A stretch of DNA of 64,000 bases from Candidatus Paraluminiphilus aquimaris (GTDB taxonomy: Bacteria; Pseudomonadota; Gammaproteobacteria; Pseudomonadales; Halieaceae). This document shows positions 1-8,385 of this stretch, piece after piece. Where the stretch lies: positions 1,178,001 to 1,242,000 of the forward strand of contig NZ_CP036501.1 of NCBI RefSeq assembly GCF_026230195.1, given 5' to 3'. Each line of letters starts with the position of its first letter. Within the stretch, counting starts at the first letter, position 1. The translations under genes were made by a program, and so were the position numbers. The notes beneath the pieces are model-generated. The model was not told the DNA's origin. It was given only the letters and a program-made list of their open reading frames with translations, and did not search any database.

Positions 1-1018
1 TCGAGAGTTCTTGCGCAGAGTCGTAAGCAATAGAGCTGTCGTACATTCTCGCGCGCTGACGACCTTCCGCTTTGGCGGCGTAGGCCGCGGAGTCGGCGCG
101 AACAAGTAGTTCTTCAGGTGCACGGCCGTGATCTGGGGCCATCGCAATGCCAATGCTGGGTGTAATGACCAACGTATGACCCGGGATTTGAATCGGTTCA
201 GACAAACAGTCTATAAGGTGCTCGGCAATTTGGTTGAGTTGCTCTTCGCCGTAGGGGTTTCTGACAATGACTGAAAATTCATCGCCGCCGGGGCGGGCAA
301 TTTCCAACGCAAAGGCATCGAGTGGATATGTTTTCTTCGCGCCGGGGTATTCGGAAGCGATGGGACCAATCTCAGCCGCGCACGTCTGCAGACGAGACGC
401 TATTTTCTTGAGGACAAGATCACCGCGCTCATGCCCAATGGAGTCATTGATCCGCTTGAAGTGATCGATATCGATCATGATCAAGCCTGTCTGGCCTTCG
501 TTCTTTTCGGAGTTGACCAAATTTCTTCGTAACTGCTCGGTAAAGCTACGTCGATTAGGAAGGTCGGTTAAATGGTCAAAGTAGGCCAGATATCGAAGGT
601 GATCTTCTTTTGATTTAAGTTCTTTGTAGGTGTCGGCAGAGCGCAACATGTATTTGACCAGCCTGCCTAGCAGCGGCCAATTCAAGGGCTTGGTAATGTA
701 GTGGGTGGCGCCGGCTTCGAACCCCAGGTCAATCGTTTCCTGGTCATCCGCCCCAGTAACAATAAGTATGGGGGTGTCTTCGCTCTCTACCCGGGCACGC
801 AGATGTCGGCAGGTTTCAATGCCACTGATACCCGGCATATCGACATCCATAAAGACAAAGTCAGGGTTGTTATTGGCGACGAGGTCGAGCGCCTCGTGCC
901 CGTCTTGGGCTTCTAAGATTCGCATACCCTCCGACTCTAGGCACTGTCGGATAAGAAGGCGTTGCATGCTGTCATCGTCACATACAAGTACCAATGGGTT
1001 GTCGTTTGGTTTTACCAC
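1..1018 (-). CDS. Response regulator with GGDEF domain (diguanylate cyclase), 3' end cut by the window edge
   Basis: Reading leftward from a GTG at 1018 (or a TTG at 1021) gives an open frame that runs off the left edge. About 339 codons are visible. The N-terminal receiver domain has the acidic DDD cluster near residue 15, the phospho-acceptor region FMDVDMPG, and the conserved TKPL lysine. It is followed by a DHLTDLPNRRSF linker typical of GGDEF proteins and by an intact GGDEF active-site motif. The protein should make cyclic di-GMP from GTP in the cytoplasm when phosphorylated by an unknown kinase. No ATG start fits the frame, and an AAGGGA-like ribosome site lies 8 to 11 bases upstream of the two candidate starts. 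It is divergent from nadA. An EAL or other output domain beyond the edge cannot be excluded. Confidence 0.85.
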   Translation of the reverse strand, partial: MVKPNDNPLVLVCDDDSMQRLLIRQCLESEGMRILEAQDGHEALDLVANNNPDFVFMDVDMPGISGIETCRHLRARVESEDTPILIVTGADDQETIDLGFEAGATHYITKPLNWPLLGRLVKYMLRSADTYKELKSKEDHLRYLAYFDHLTDLPNRRSFTEQLRRNLVNSEKNEGQTGLIMIDIDHFKRINDSIGHERGDLVLKKIASRLQTCAAEIGPIASEYPGAKKTYPLDAFALEIARPGGDEFSVIVRNPYGEEQLNQIAEHLIDCLSEPIQIPGHTLVITPSIGIAMAPDHGRAPEELLVRADSAAYAAKAEGRQRARMYDSSIAYDSAQELS

Positions 1019-1150
1019 CAAGTCTTCATTCCCTTATGTACGCATTGCTTCTCAGTCATGTCATCGGTATTACTTTATTATTAGGTCGTCACCCTAGCTG
1101 AGTCTTTACGCTTCATCACTCACCGGCTGGCGACACAGCCTTACTGAGGC

Positions 1151-1172
1151 AAAGCCTGAACTTCGGGCTTTT
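1151..1172. terminator. Hairpin with flanking A and T runs in the divergent dgc/nadA region
   Basis: AAAGCCTGA and TCGGGCTTT can pair with one G-T wobble around a 3-base loop, and the right arm ends in TTTT. It looks like a bidirectional intrinsic terminator. However, it lies between two divergent genes, upstream of both, so it could instead be a leader hairpin for nadA. Confidence 0.4.
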
Positions 1173-1176
1173 ACTT

Positions 1177-1190
1177 CCTTCATATGAAGG
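1177..1190. promoter_or_regulatory. 14-bp perfect palindrome upstream of nadA
   Basis: CCTTCATATGAAGG is a perfect 14-bp palindrome about 37 bases before the nadA start. Its position suits an operator for nadA. I do not recognise the motif as a known NAD-pathway regulator site such as NrtR or NadR, so its role is open. Confidence 0.3.
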
Positions 1191-1226
1191 TAAACTGCGC
1201 GCTACGCATTGTGAAGGCTTTTTTTG

Positions 1227-2300
1227 GTGTCGATTGCAGATCAAAAACTCCGTGAGATACGCGAGCAAGTTCAGACGCATTTAGCGAGCGTACCCGCTCG
1301 GTTGACGCCCGAGCGGCAGTCAGCGTTGGAGAATAAGATTCGTGCACAGTTAGATGCCCATAACGCAGTGATTGTCGCGCATTACTACACCTCACCAGAG
1401 ATACAGGCCCTGGCCGAGGCCACTGGTGGCTGTGTGTCGGACTCCCTGGAGATGGCGCGCTTTGGGCGAGATCATCCCGCTGAGACCCTGCTCGTAGCGG
1501 GCGTACGATTTATGGGGGAGACCGCAAAAATACTGACGCCAAACAAGCGCGTGTTGATGCCTACACTCGAAGCTACCTGTTCGCTCGATGAAGGGTGTCC
1601 TATCGACGAGTTTTCCGCTTTTTGTGATGCGCATCCAGATCGGGATGTGGTCGTCTACGCCAACACCTCTGCGGCGGTGAAGGCGCGAGCCGATTGGGTG
1701 GTCACCTCAAGCATTGCGCTTGACGTTGCCGAGCACCTCGCAGATGAGGGTAAAAAGGTGCTGTGGGCACCCGATCGACATTTAGGCGATTATGTTCGCC
1801 GCGAGAGTGGTGCGGATATTTTGGTCTGGGATGGTGCTTGTATCGTGCACGAGGAGTTCAAGGCCAAAGGCATATTAGATCTCAAAAACGTACACCCAGA
1901 TGCCGCGGTGCTAGCGCATCCAGAGTCGCCTGCCTCGGTACTTGAGATAGCAGACCACATCGGATCAACGACACAAATCATAAGAGCCGCAACCGAATTA
2001 CCCCAGCAAAAATTTATCGTGGCGACGGATCAGGGCATCTTCTACAAGCTGCAGAAAGCCGCTCCTGACAAAACCTTTTTGATTGCGCCAACGGCGGGAG
2101 AGGGTGCTACCTGCAGAAGCTGTGCCAACTGTCCCTGGATGGCCATGAATGAACTCGAATTGCTCTCTGACGTGCTCGATGCGCCGGAAGGTCGGGAGGT
2201 TTTTGTTGATCCTGCGCTGGCTGACCGCGCTATGAAGCCGCTAGACCGAATGTTGTCATTTGCGCAGTCGTTAAACACGAGTGTCGTAGGGCGAGCTTAA
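1227..2300 (+). CDS. nadA: Quinolinate synthase NadA
   Basis: NadA condenses iminoaspartate with dihydroxyacetone phosphate to quinolinate, the first committed intermediate of de novo NAD synthesis. It uses an oxygen-sensitive [4Fe-4S] cluster. The three expected cluster cysteines are at about residues 119 (in [10 protein letters not shown]), 206 (in DGACIVHEE) and 297 (in TCRSCANCP), matching the spacing of the E. coli enzyme. The length of about 357 residues is normal. The start is either GTG at 1227 or the adjacent TTG at 1224; an AAGG ribosome site about 9 bases upstream slightly favours GTG. Its stop overlaps that of the convergent bepA-like gene by 3 bases. The later pathway enzyme NadE is elsewhere in the window, near 51.5 kb. 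Confidence 0.95.
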   Translation: MSIADQKLREIREQVQTHLASVPARLTPERQSALENKIRAQLDAHNAVIVAHYYTSPEIQALAEATGGCVSDSLEMARFGRDHPAETLLVAGVRFMGETAKILTPNKRVLMPTLEATCSLDEGCPIDEFSAFCDAHPDRDVVVYANTSAAVKARADWVVTSSIALDVAEHLADEGKKVLWAPDRHLGDYVRRESGADILVWDGACIVHEEFKAKGILDLKNVHPDAAVLAHPESPASVLEIADHIGSTTQIIRAATELPQQKFIVATDQGIFYKLQKAAPDKTFLIAPTAGEGATCRSCANCPWMAMNELELLSDVLDAPEGREVFVDPALADRAMKPLDRMLSFAQSLNTSVVGRA

Positions 2301-3763
2301 GAGTTCTCCAGCTCCTCTCTTATGTCCATTACATCTCGCAGCCGCTCATTAATGGTGGCCGACTGCGTGAAGTTATTGTTCACAAGCTTAAGCGCATAGC
2401 TGAGCTGGCTCTGGGCGGCATCGAGCGCGCCGACCAAAATGAAGTATTCGGCCCTAGATTGATGAAGACCAATAATGTCACCTGCTAAACCCTGCACTTC
2501 AGCTAAGCGGTACCAAACGCCAGGGTCCTCTGGCTTGCGCTTGCTTTGAGTCTTCAATATCTGGGCGGCGATGTGGGGCATTCCCGCCTGCCATAGGGCA
2601 TCGGCATAAGCCATGGTGAGGGGATGGTTGCCAGGTGACAAATTCAATCGCCGCTTGAGTTGTTTCAAAGCCGACTGATGTCTTCCTAGAGCCGTGTCGA
2701 TGGTTGCATTAGCGATAAGAAAGGCGATGTTGTTGGGATCCGGTTTCATCGCTTGTTCGAGCGCATTGCGAGCTTTTACAGGCTCGTTAGAGTCTAGCTG
2801 AGCTAGCGCCAGTCCGTACCATCCGGCGGCGGCCTCAGTTCCGCCTTTGAGTGTCTGCTCTTTGAAAAGATCGATGGCTGCCTTAGGCGTTCTGGCGAGT
2901 TGGTGCCGGACGCGTGCTTGCATGAGTTGAAAATCAAAGCTCTTGGGCCGTATAACGCGTCGCTCGGCCCGAGCACGGTTGCGCATATCGGCAACGCGCT
3001 TCTCCGAGAGCGGGTGTGTTCGCAAAAACTCGGGAAGTCGATTGGTGCTGTAAAGGCGGTGGGATGCAAGCATTCGCTCGTGCATATCGGCCGCTGCATG
3101 AGGGTCACGACCAGAGGCAACGAGCGTTCTTAGACCAATGCGATCGGCTTCGGATTCGTTAGCGCGTGAGTACCGTAGCCGGGAGTCTTGAGCCGCCGCT
3201 TGTGTGGCCGTCATCGCCGCAAGTCCCGCATCGGATCCGGCAGTAGCTGCCAGCGCGATAGCGGCCATCAGTCCGGCAATGGTTAAAGAGCTTTGACTCT
3301 GCGCTTGTTCCCGCTGTCGAGAGAAGTGGCGCTGACTTAAGTGCGCGATTTCGTGCGCGAGGACCGCCGCGAGCTCGTCTTCAGTTTCAGCCTGGTGGAC
3401 CAGACCATTGTGAACGCCAACAATGCCACCTGGTACCGCGAACGCGTTAATCGTGGGGTTGTCAACGACGACAAGCTGAAGCTGTCTGTCGTGAAGATCG
3501 CTGTGAAGAACCAATTGAAAAATTAAATTCTCGATATAATCGTAGAGCAGAGGGTCATCGAGAACAGGAGCCTGTGCGCGAAAAACTTTTAGCCACAAGC
3601 TACCAAGCCGACGCTCGTATTCCTCGGAGTAGAGACTCGTGCTCGAAGCACCGAGATTCGGAATCTTTAAGTTCTCATTAGCGGCTAAGGCTTGTGCGAA
3701 GCCGAGCGTCACCATCGCGGTTGCGATAAAAATAAACAGGCGGTGAAGGAAGGCTTTTAGCAT
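2297..3763 (-). CDS. bepA: BepA-like periplasmic M48 metalloprotease with TPR domain
   Basis: This 488-residue protein has an N-terminal signal peptide (cleavage near residue 27, after a hydrophobic stretch ending AQALA). It has a zinc-binding HEIAH motif at residues 137-141, and a further glutamate ligand is likely in the NESEADRIG motif. The C-terminal half (about 270-480) is made of tetratricopeptide repeats. This architecture and length match BepA/YfgC, a periplasmic protease and chaperone that helps assemble LptD and other outer-membrane proteins and degrades stalled ones. It is convergent with nadA and divergent from the tusA-like gene. BamD, a partner of the outer-membrane assembly machinery, is encoded at 53-54 kb. 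The assignment to BepA rather than another M48 TPR paralogue rests on architecture. Confidence 0.88.
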   Translation of the reverse strand: MLKAFLHRLFIFIATAMVTLGFAQALAANENLKIPNLGASSTSLYSEEYERRLGSLWLKVFRAQAPVLDDPLLYDYIENLIFQLVLHSDLHDRQLQLVVVDNPTINAFAVPGGIVGVHNGLVHQAETEDELAAVLAHEIAHLSQRHFSRQREQAQSQSSLTIAGLMAAIALAATAGSDAGLAAMTATQAAAQDSRLRYSRANESEADRIGLRTLVASGRDPHAAADMHERMLASHRLYSTNRLPEFLRTHPLSEKRVADMRNRARAERRVIRPKSFDFQLMQARVRHQLARTPKAAIDLFKEQTLKGGTEAAAGWYGLALAQLDSNEPVKARNALEQAMKPDPNNIAFLIANATIDTALGRHQSALKQLKRRLNLSPGNHPLTMAYADALWQAGMPHIAAQILKTQSKRKPEDPGVWYRLAEVQGLAGDIIGLHQSRAEYFILVGALDAAQSQLSYALKLVNNNFTQSATINERLRDVMDIREELENS

Positions 3764-3872
3764 GGCGAGACTTTAACTGACTTTCGCGTCTGTGGCTTCG
3801 TAAGGTGTGACAAAAGAACCGCTTGTTGGTTCCTAATGAGGGTATACTCGCCCCGGAGGCTCTGGATTCTCG

Positions 3873-4121
3873 ATGTTTAATGTCCAAACAATAGATGCTC
3901 GCGGCAAGCGATGTCCCATACCGGTGTTAATGGCGAAACGCGCTATTGCCAAGGGGGTACTTACAGACAGCCTCAAGGTTTTGGTAACAGACCCATCAGC
4001 TCCGAAAGATTTTGAAACCTTTGCGCGACTCGAAGGTCATACCGTCAGCTGGGAGCGATTGGAAGCGATGTTTGCGATTACACTTAAGCTGAAATCGCCG
4101 GCGCCTGGAGATAGTCCATGA
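3873..4121 (+). CDS. TusA/SirA-family sulfur carrier protein
   Basis: An 82-residue protein with the family signature DARGKRCPIPVLMAK; the active cysteine is residue 14 in the CPxP motif. TusA-like proteins carry persulfide sulfur for tRNA 2-thiouridine formation or molybdenum cofactor synthesis. Whether this is TusA itself or one of its several paralogues cannot be told from sequence alone. It overlaps the next gene by 4 bases (ATGA), so the two are translationally coupled. This tusA-like/permease/protease order suggests a three-gene operon. Confidence 0.85.
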   Translation: MFNVQTIDARGKRCPIPVLMAKRAIAKGVLTDSLKVLVTDPSAPKDFETFARLEGHTVSWERLEAMFAITLKLKSPAPGDSP

Positions 4122-5173
4122 TCGATACAATCAAGCAGTGGTACGAGCAACACTTGACTCACAAAGAGTCTGTGATCCTCGTGATCATTATGGCGCTAAC
4201 GTTCTTGCTGCTAACGACAATGGGCGATGTATTAATGCCTGTGTTCGTCGCGCTGATTCTGGCTTATCTCATGCAAGGTGTCGCAGATAGACTTGTGGGC
4301 TGGGGGCTTAATGAAACGCTTGCACTGGCCGGGTCAGCCTTTCTGTTTTTGGGTATCTTCACAGGCTTTACGGTGGGTCTTGCGCCGTTGGTTTGGCGCC
4401 AGCTTGGCAGTCTGATTAGAGAAGCACCGGCCATGGTGGAGGCGGTACAGACTGAGGTTGCAGGAATTGTTGCGAAGTATCCCACCATGATTGAGCAAGC
4501 GCCGATCGACGAGTTGATGTCGACCCTCCAAGGGCAAGTTGCATCGTTTGGGCAAGCAGCCTTGGGTTTTGGCCTCTCATCGATACCGGGAGTCCTGACG
4601 TTTGCTATTTATATGGTGCTTATTCCGCTCATGGTGTTCTTTTTCCTTAAAGACCGTGAAGTCATTTTGCAATGGGTGCTCAATTTCTTTCCGACGGAGC
4701 GGCCGCAGCTTGATCAAATTGGGCGGTTAATGAACGTGCAAATTGCGAACTATGTTCGTGGCAAGGGTATCGAGATTTCTATTATCGGCGCCGTGAGTTA
4801 TGCCGCCTTCACAACCTTCGATTTGAACTACACCGCTTTACTGGCACTACTGGTTGGGTTGAGTGTCATCGTGCCCTATATCGGAGCGTTTCTGGTGACA
4901 ATTCCCGTCATGCTGGTGGCGCTACTTCAGTTTGGTCTTGCAGGTGACTTTTACTGGGTGGTTGGGCTTTACATGCTGATACAAGTGCTCGATGGCAACG
5001 TGCTTGTTCCACTCTTATTTTCTGAGGCGGTAAATTTGCATCCGGTGGCGATCATTATTGCGGTGCTCGTCTTTGGCGGTTTGTGGGGTGTTTGGGGCGT
5101 CTTTTTTGCTATACCCCTGGCAACACTTTGCAACGTCCTACTCGTATCTTGGCCAAAGGCAGCCACTGAATGA
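4118..5173 (+). CDS. AI-2E/PerM family transporter
   Basis: A 351-residue inner-membrane protein with about 7-8 hydrophobic segments: two close to the N terminus, a soluble region around residues 90-145, then a dense C-terminal membrane block. This layout is that of the AI-2E transporter (PerM/YdiK/TqsA) family. Motifs such as the FFFLKDRE stretch near residue 170 and the IVPYIGAFL stretch near 250 are characteristic. The family exports varied substrates and the real one here is unknown. The gene overlaps both neighbours by 4 bases (ATGA at each junction), indicating a tightly coupled operon. Confidence 0.85.
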   Translation: MIDTIKQWYEQHLTHKESVILVIIMALTFLLLTTMGDVLMPVFVALILAYLMQGVADRLVGWGLNETLALAGSAFLFLGIFTGFTVGLAPLVWRQLGSLIREAPAMVEAVQTEVAGIVAKYPTMIEQAPIDELMSTLQGQVASFGQAALGFGLSSIPGVLTFAIYMVLIPLMVFFFLKDREVILQWVLNFFPTERPQLDQIGRLMNVQIANYVRGKGIEISIIGAVSYAAFTTFDLNYTALLALLVGLSVIVPYIGAFLVTIPVMLVALLQFGLAGDFYWVVGLYMLIQVLDGNVLVPLLFSEAVNLHPVAIIIAVLVFGGLWGVWGVFFAIPLATLCNVLLVSWPKAATE

Positions 5174-5193
5174 ATCAATTGAAGGGAGAAGCT

Positions 5194-8061
5194 ATGCAGG
5201 TTTGGGGTTGTCTTCGCGCGGGTATTGGCGCTGTTTTATTGGCCCTTATGGTTGGGTGTGGTTCAGAGGAAACTGAATCGATTGAGCCCGTGGTCGTCAA
5301 TAAAAGCCCTAACGATAATCGTAGTTACGCGGCAGTAACCTTGGATAATGGTCTAAAGGTACTGATGGTCTCAGATAGCGAAACTGAGAAATCAGCGGCC
5401 GCCTTGAGTGTCGGTGTTGGTGCGTTCTCGGATCCAATGGATTTCCAAGGGATGGCTCACTATTTAGAGCATATGTTGTTCATGGGCTCAGAGAGCTTCC
5501 CAGAGCCCGATGGTTATATGAATTTCGCGGCTGAGAATGGGGGCAGTTCGAATGCCTACACCTCGAGTGAAATCACGAACTATATGATTACCATCGAGAA
5601 TCAGGCGTTCCCGGAGGCCTTACATAGACTCTCGGAGTTCTTCTCGGCACCTATATTGGATCCGGATTACATCCAAAAAGAAAAAAATGCCGTTAATGCC
5701 GAGTGGTCTATGCGCCGAGAATCAGAAGGTCGCTCGATTTACCGGCTACAGCGTGAGTTGTTGGGGGAGCACCCGGCGAACCGATTCACAATCGGGAATC
5801 TTGAAACGCTGGCTGACAAGGAGACCCGTCAGCTTCACCCGGCGACGGTCGAGTTCTTTGAGCAGTACTACTCCGCCAATCTTATGGCGTTGGTTTTGAT
5901 TAGCCCGCTGCCTGTTGCCGAAATGGAAGCCTTGGCAAGTCAATACTTTGCACTGATTCCCAATAAAGAAACTGATAAACCCACCGTGACGACCGAGCTC
6001 GATTTCTCGAAAGTGGCGGGTAAGTTAATTCGGTTTAAACCTCAGCGCGATCTCCGGGAAATGCGGATCAGCTACATTATCGATAACAATCAGGCCGAGT
6101 GGCGGAGTAAGCCCGGTGATTACCTTGGTTATGTTATCGGCTCTGAGATGCCCGGTGCCCCGGCCGATAAGCTTAAGTCGCTCGGTTTGATCAGTGAGCT
6201 CTACACATCAAGCTACGAATCGCTCTATGGTAACTACGGAACCTTTGAGGTCAGCGTTCAGCTGACCCCTCAGGGGATGAAACGCCGCGAGGAAATTTAT
6301 GATGTTGTGACGGGCTATATTGAGCTACTTCGCCGCGAGGGCGTGGATGATCGATACGTCGAGGAATACCGGCAATCGCTGCAGAATCGATTTACGTTCC
6401 TCGAGAAGACAGATGACTTCTCCTATGCGTCCAGCCTAGCTGCGGCCATGCAGGATTACCCGATTGAAAATGTCATTGATGCCCCCTACCGATTTGATGG
6501 CTTTAACCAGGAAGCCGTTGATACATTGCTGTCCCAGCTGGTCGCTGAGCGCTCCAACGTATGGTTTATTTCGCAGGAAGAGCCGACAGACAAAGAATTG
6601 CAATTCTATGTCGCCCCGCACTCGGTTGAAGAGTGGCTGCCTCGTGATACATCGGCAGCGCTTGCGTTGGTTGATCGACTAGGGCTGACCTTGCCTAGCC
6701 AGAATGCGCTGCTACCTGAACGTTTTGATATCAAGTCCCCGCCTCAGGTCGCCACGGCGGTCGAGGTCGCTGATAACGTGACGTTCTGGCTGAAAGGAAG
6801 TGAGAACTTTGAGGGGCTTCCCAAGGGCTTTACGCGCATCCAGATAAATACGCCGAAGGCTTTTAATGATGTGGATAGCTTTGTTTATCTGGCGTTGTGG
6901 GAGTCACTTTACAACCTCAAGCAGGCGCGTCTAGCGACAGAGGCTTCCGTTGCCGGTATGTCATTGTCGATGTCCGCTGGAAGTGGTGTCTCCCTCACCA
7001 TGTCGGGCTTCACCGATAAGCAGCCAGAGTTGCTGTCTCGGGCTTTAGCGGGTCTTCGGGTTGAGGCGACTGAGCTTGAATTAGGTCAGGCGGTCGAGCG
7101 TTATCTCCGGTCAATAGAAAACGCGAAGCGGGCCTTCCCCTACACTCGGCTATCACCTTTACTCGGGCTTCTGACGAGAGAGGGCCAATTCACCGACAGT
7201 GCACTTGCCTTGTCCGCGGCAAAAGCGACGCTAACCAACTTGGAAGCGTTTATCGACGCAACGTTGTCCGAGAGTCACTTGCGCGGCTTCTTCTTTGGTA
7301 ATTACGATGAGGCCGATGTCATTTCGACCTACGAGCGGATGGCTAAAGTGGTTAATGCAAGTCCAAGTGCCGGTTATGCCCGAGCTGATGTGTACGATCC
7401 CCAGCCAGGTGCAACCTACCTACTCAACCGCGATGTTCCGGTAGAGGATCTTGGCATGCTGTACGCCTTTGCTGCGCCGGAGGCGAGTGTGAAGAATCGT
7501 GCGCTGAGTCGGATTCTTGCGAGGCACCTGCGCGTGCGAGCCTTTGAGACGCTTCGCACGGAAGAGCAGTTGGGCTATGCAGCGGGCGGAGGGTCGCTCG
7601 ATCTATATCAACACCCGATGGTCATTTTTTATATCCAAACACCCGTGAAGGGACCGCAGGATATGCTCGATCGCTTCAATCAATACACGATTGAATATCG
7701 GGAGGAATTGGCTGACTTGTCACAAGATTCCTTTGAGAAGTTTAAAGCTGGAGTTTTAACCTCTCTAACTGAACCGCCCAAAAATTTATCGTCGGAGGCG
7801 GGTCCCTTTGCGTCTGATTGGGCGATCGAAAATTATGATTTCGATAGTCGCGACGAACTGATTACGGCGGTTGAGTCTGCCACGCTCGATGATGTTAGAG
7901 CGTTTTTTGACAGCACCGTTTTCTCAGAGGAGCGCTCAAGGTTGGTGATTCAGCTGCGTGGAAAACGTTTCGCCGATGAAGCCTTTGCGACCCTAGATGG
8001 CGGTGTGGTGGTCGATGACATCGACCAATTCCATAGCGAAATGGCCGTTCAGGCCAAATAA
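5194..8061 (+). CDS. M16 family zinc protease (pitrilysin-like), lipoprotein
   Basis: The ATG at 5194 begins a lipoprotein signal (MQVWGCLRAGI, then a hydrophobic stretch ending LMVGC), preceded by GGGAGAAGC as a ribosome site. An upstream ATG at 5170 overlaps the permease stop and would add 8 residues. The inverted zinc motif HYLEH, with the downstream glutamate helix, lies near residue 90. The length of about 955 residues with two-half M16 architecture matches protease III/insulysin. The lipobox suggests membrane anchoring facing the periplasm, unlike soluble E. coli PtrA. It probably degrades peptides in the periplasm. It is the last gene of the run begun by the tusA-like gene. Confidence 0.88.
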   Translation: MQVWGCLRAGIGAVLLALMVGCGSEETESIEPVVVNKSPNDNRSYAAVTLDNGLKVLMVSDSETEKSAAALSVGVGAFSDPMDFQGMAHYLEHMLFMGSESFPEPDGYMNFAAENGGSSNAYTSSEITNYMITIENQAFPEALHRLSEFFSAPILDPDYIQKEKNAVNAEWSMRRESEGRSIYRLQRELLGEHPANRFTIGNLETLADKETRQLHPATVEFFEQYYSANLMALVLISPLPVAEMEALASQYFALIPNKETDKPTVTTELDFSKVAGKLIRFKPQRDLREMRISYIIDNNQAEWRSKPGDYLGYVIGSEMPGAPADKLKSLGLISELYTSSYESLYGNYGTFEVSVQLTPQGMKRREEIYDVVTGYIELLRREGVDDRYVEEYRQSLQNRFTFLEKTDDFSYASSLAAAMQDYPIENVIDAPYRFDGFNQEAVDTLLSQLVAERSNVWFISQEEPTDKELQFYVAPHSVEEWLPRDTSAALALVDRLGLTLPSQNALLPERFDIKSPPQVATAVEVADNVTFWLKGSENFEGLPKGFTRIQINTPKAFNDVDSFVYLALWESLYNLKQARLATEASVAGMSLSMSAGSGVSLTMSGFTDKQPELLSRALAGLRVEATELELGQAVERYLRSIENAKRAFPYTRLSPLLGLLTREGQFTDSALALSAAKATLTNLEAFIDATLSESHLRGFFFGNYDEADVISTYERMAKVVNASPSAGYARADVYDPQPGATYLLNRDVPVEDLGMLYAFAAPEASVKNRALSRILARHLRVRAFETLRTEEQLGYAAGGGSLDLYQHPMVIFYIQTPVKGPQDMLDRFNQYTIEYREELADLSQDSFEKFKAGVLTSLTEPPKNLSSEAGPFASDWAIENYDFDSRDELITAVESATLDDVRAFFDSTVFSEERSRLVIQLRGKRFADEAFATLDGGVVVDDIDQFHSEMAVQAK

Positions 8062-8279
8062 GCTTGTTTCTCGCTCGGCCATCGTCTCACAGTAAGAGAG
8101 TCGATGGTCTGAATGGGAAGGGTCTCGTTACACCGTACCCCCAGCGTTATCACCCATTACTTTGCAGCAACGTTCCGCCAGTCCGTCAATAAGGCGCCGC
8201 ATTACGTGGCGCCGTAGCGCGACGTAAAACCGCCAACCCCTCTCCAGCGCACGCTTTTCGCGCTATTTTGTTGTTTTTA

Positions 8280-8370
8280 AGTTCTAAAACAGAACTATAT
8301 AGAAAGATTAGGGCTAAATGTGTAGTCTGCGCGCTGAGAAGAAGCAATAAATAAGTTCTAAAATAGAATC
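8280..8370 (+). promoter_or_regulatory. Pair of operator-like repeats upstream of aceE
   Basis: Two near-identical sites share AGTTCTAAAAyAGAA. The first (8280-8296) is a perfect inverted repeat AGTTCT-N5-AGAACT. The second (8354-8370) is a degenerate copy 74 bases downstream and 16 bases before the aceE ATG. The spacing is close to seven helical turns, which would suit cooperative binding or looping by a repressor. The motif differs from the E. coli PdhR site, and I cannot name the protein. The rest of the 324-base gap (8062-8385) holds a GGCGCC-N9-GGCGCC hairpin (8194-8214) that may end the protease gene, and nothing else recognisable. Confidence 0.5.
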
Positions 8371-8385
8371 TATAGCGGGGATACG

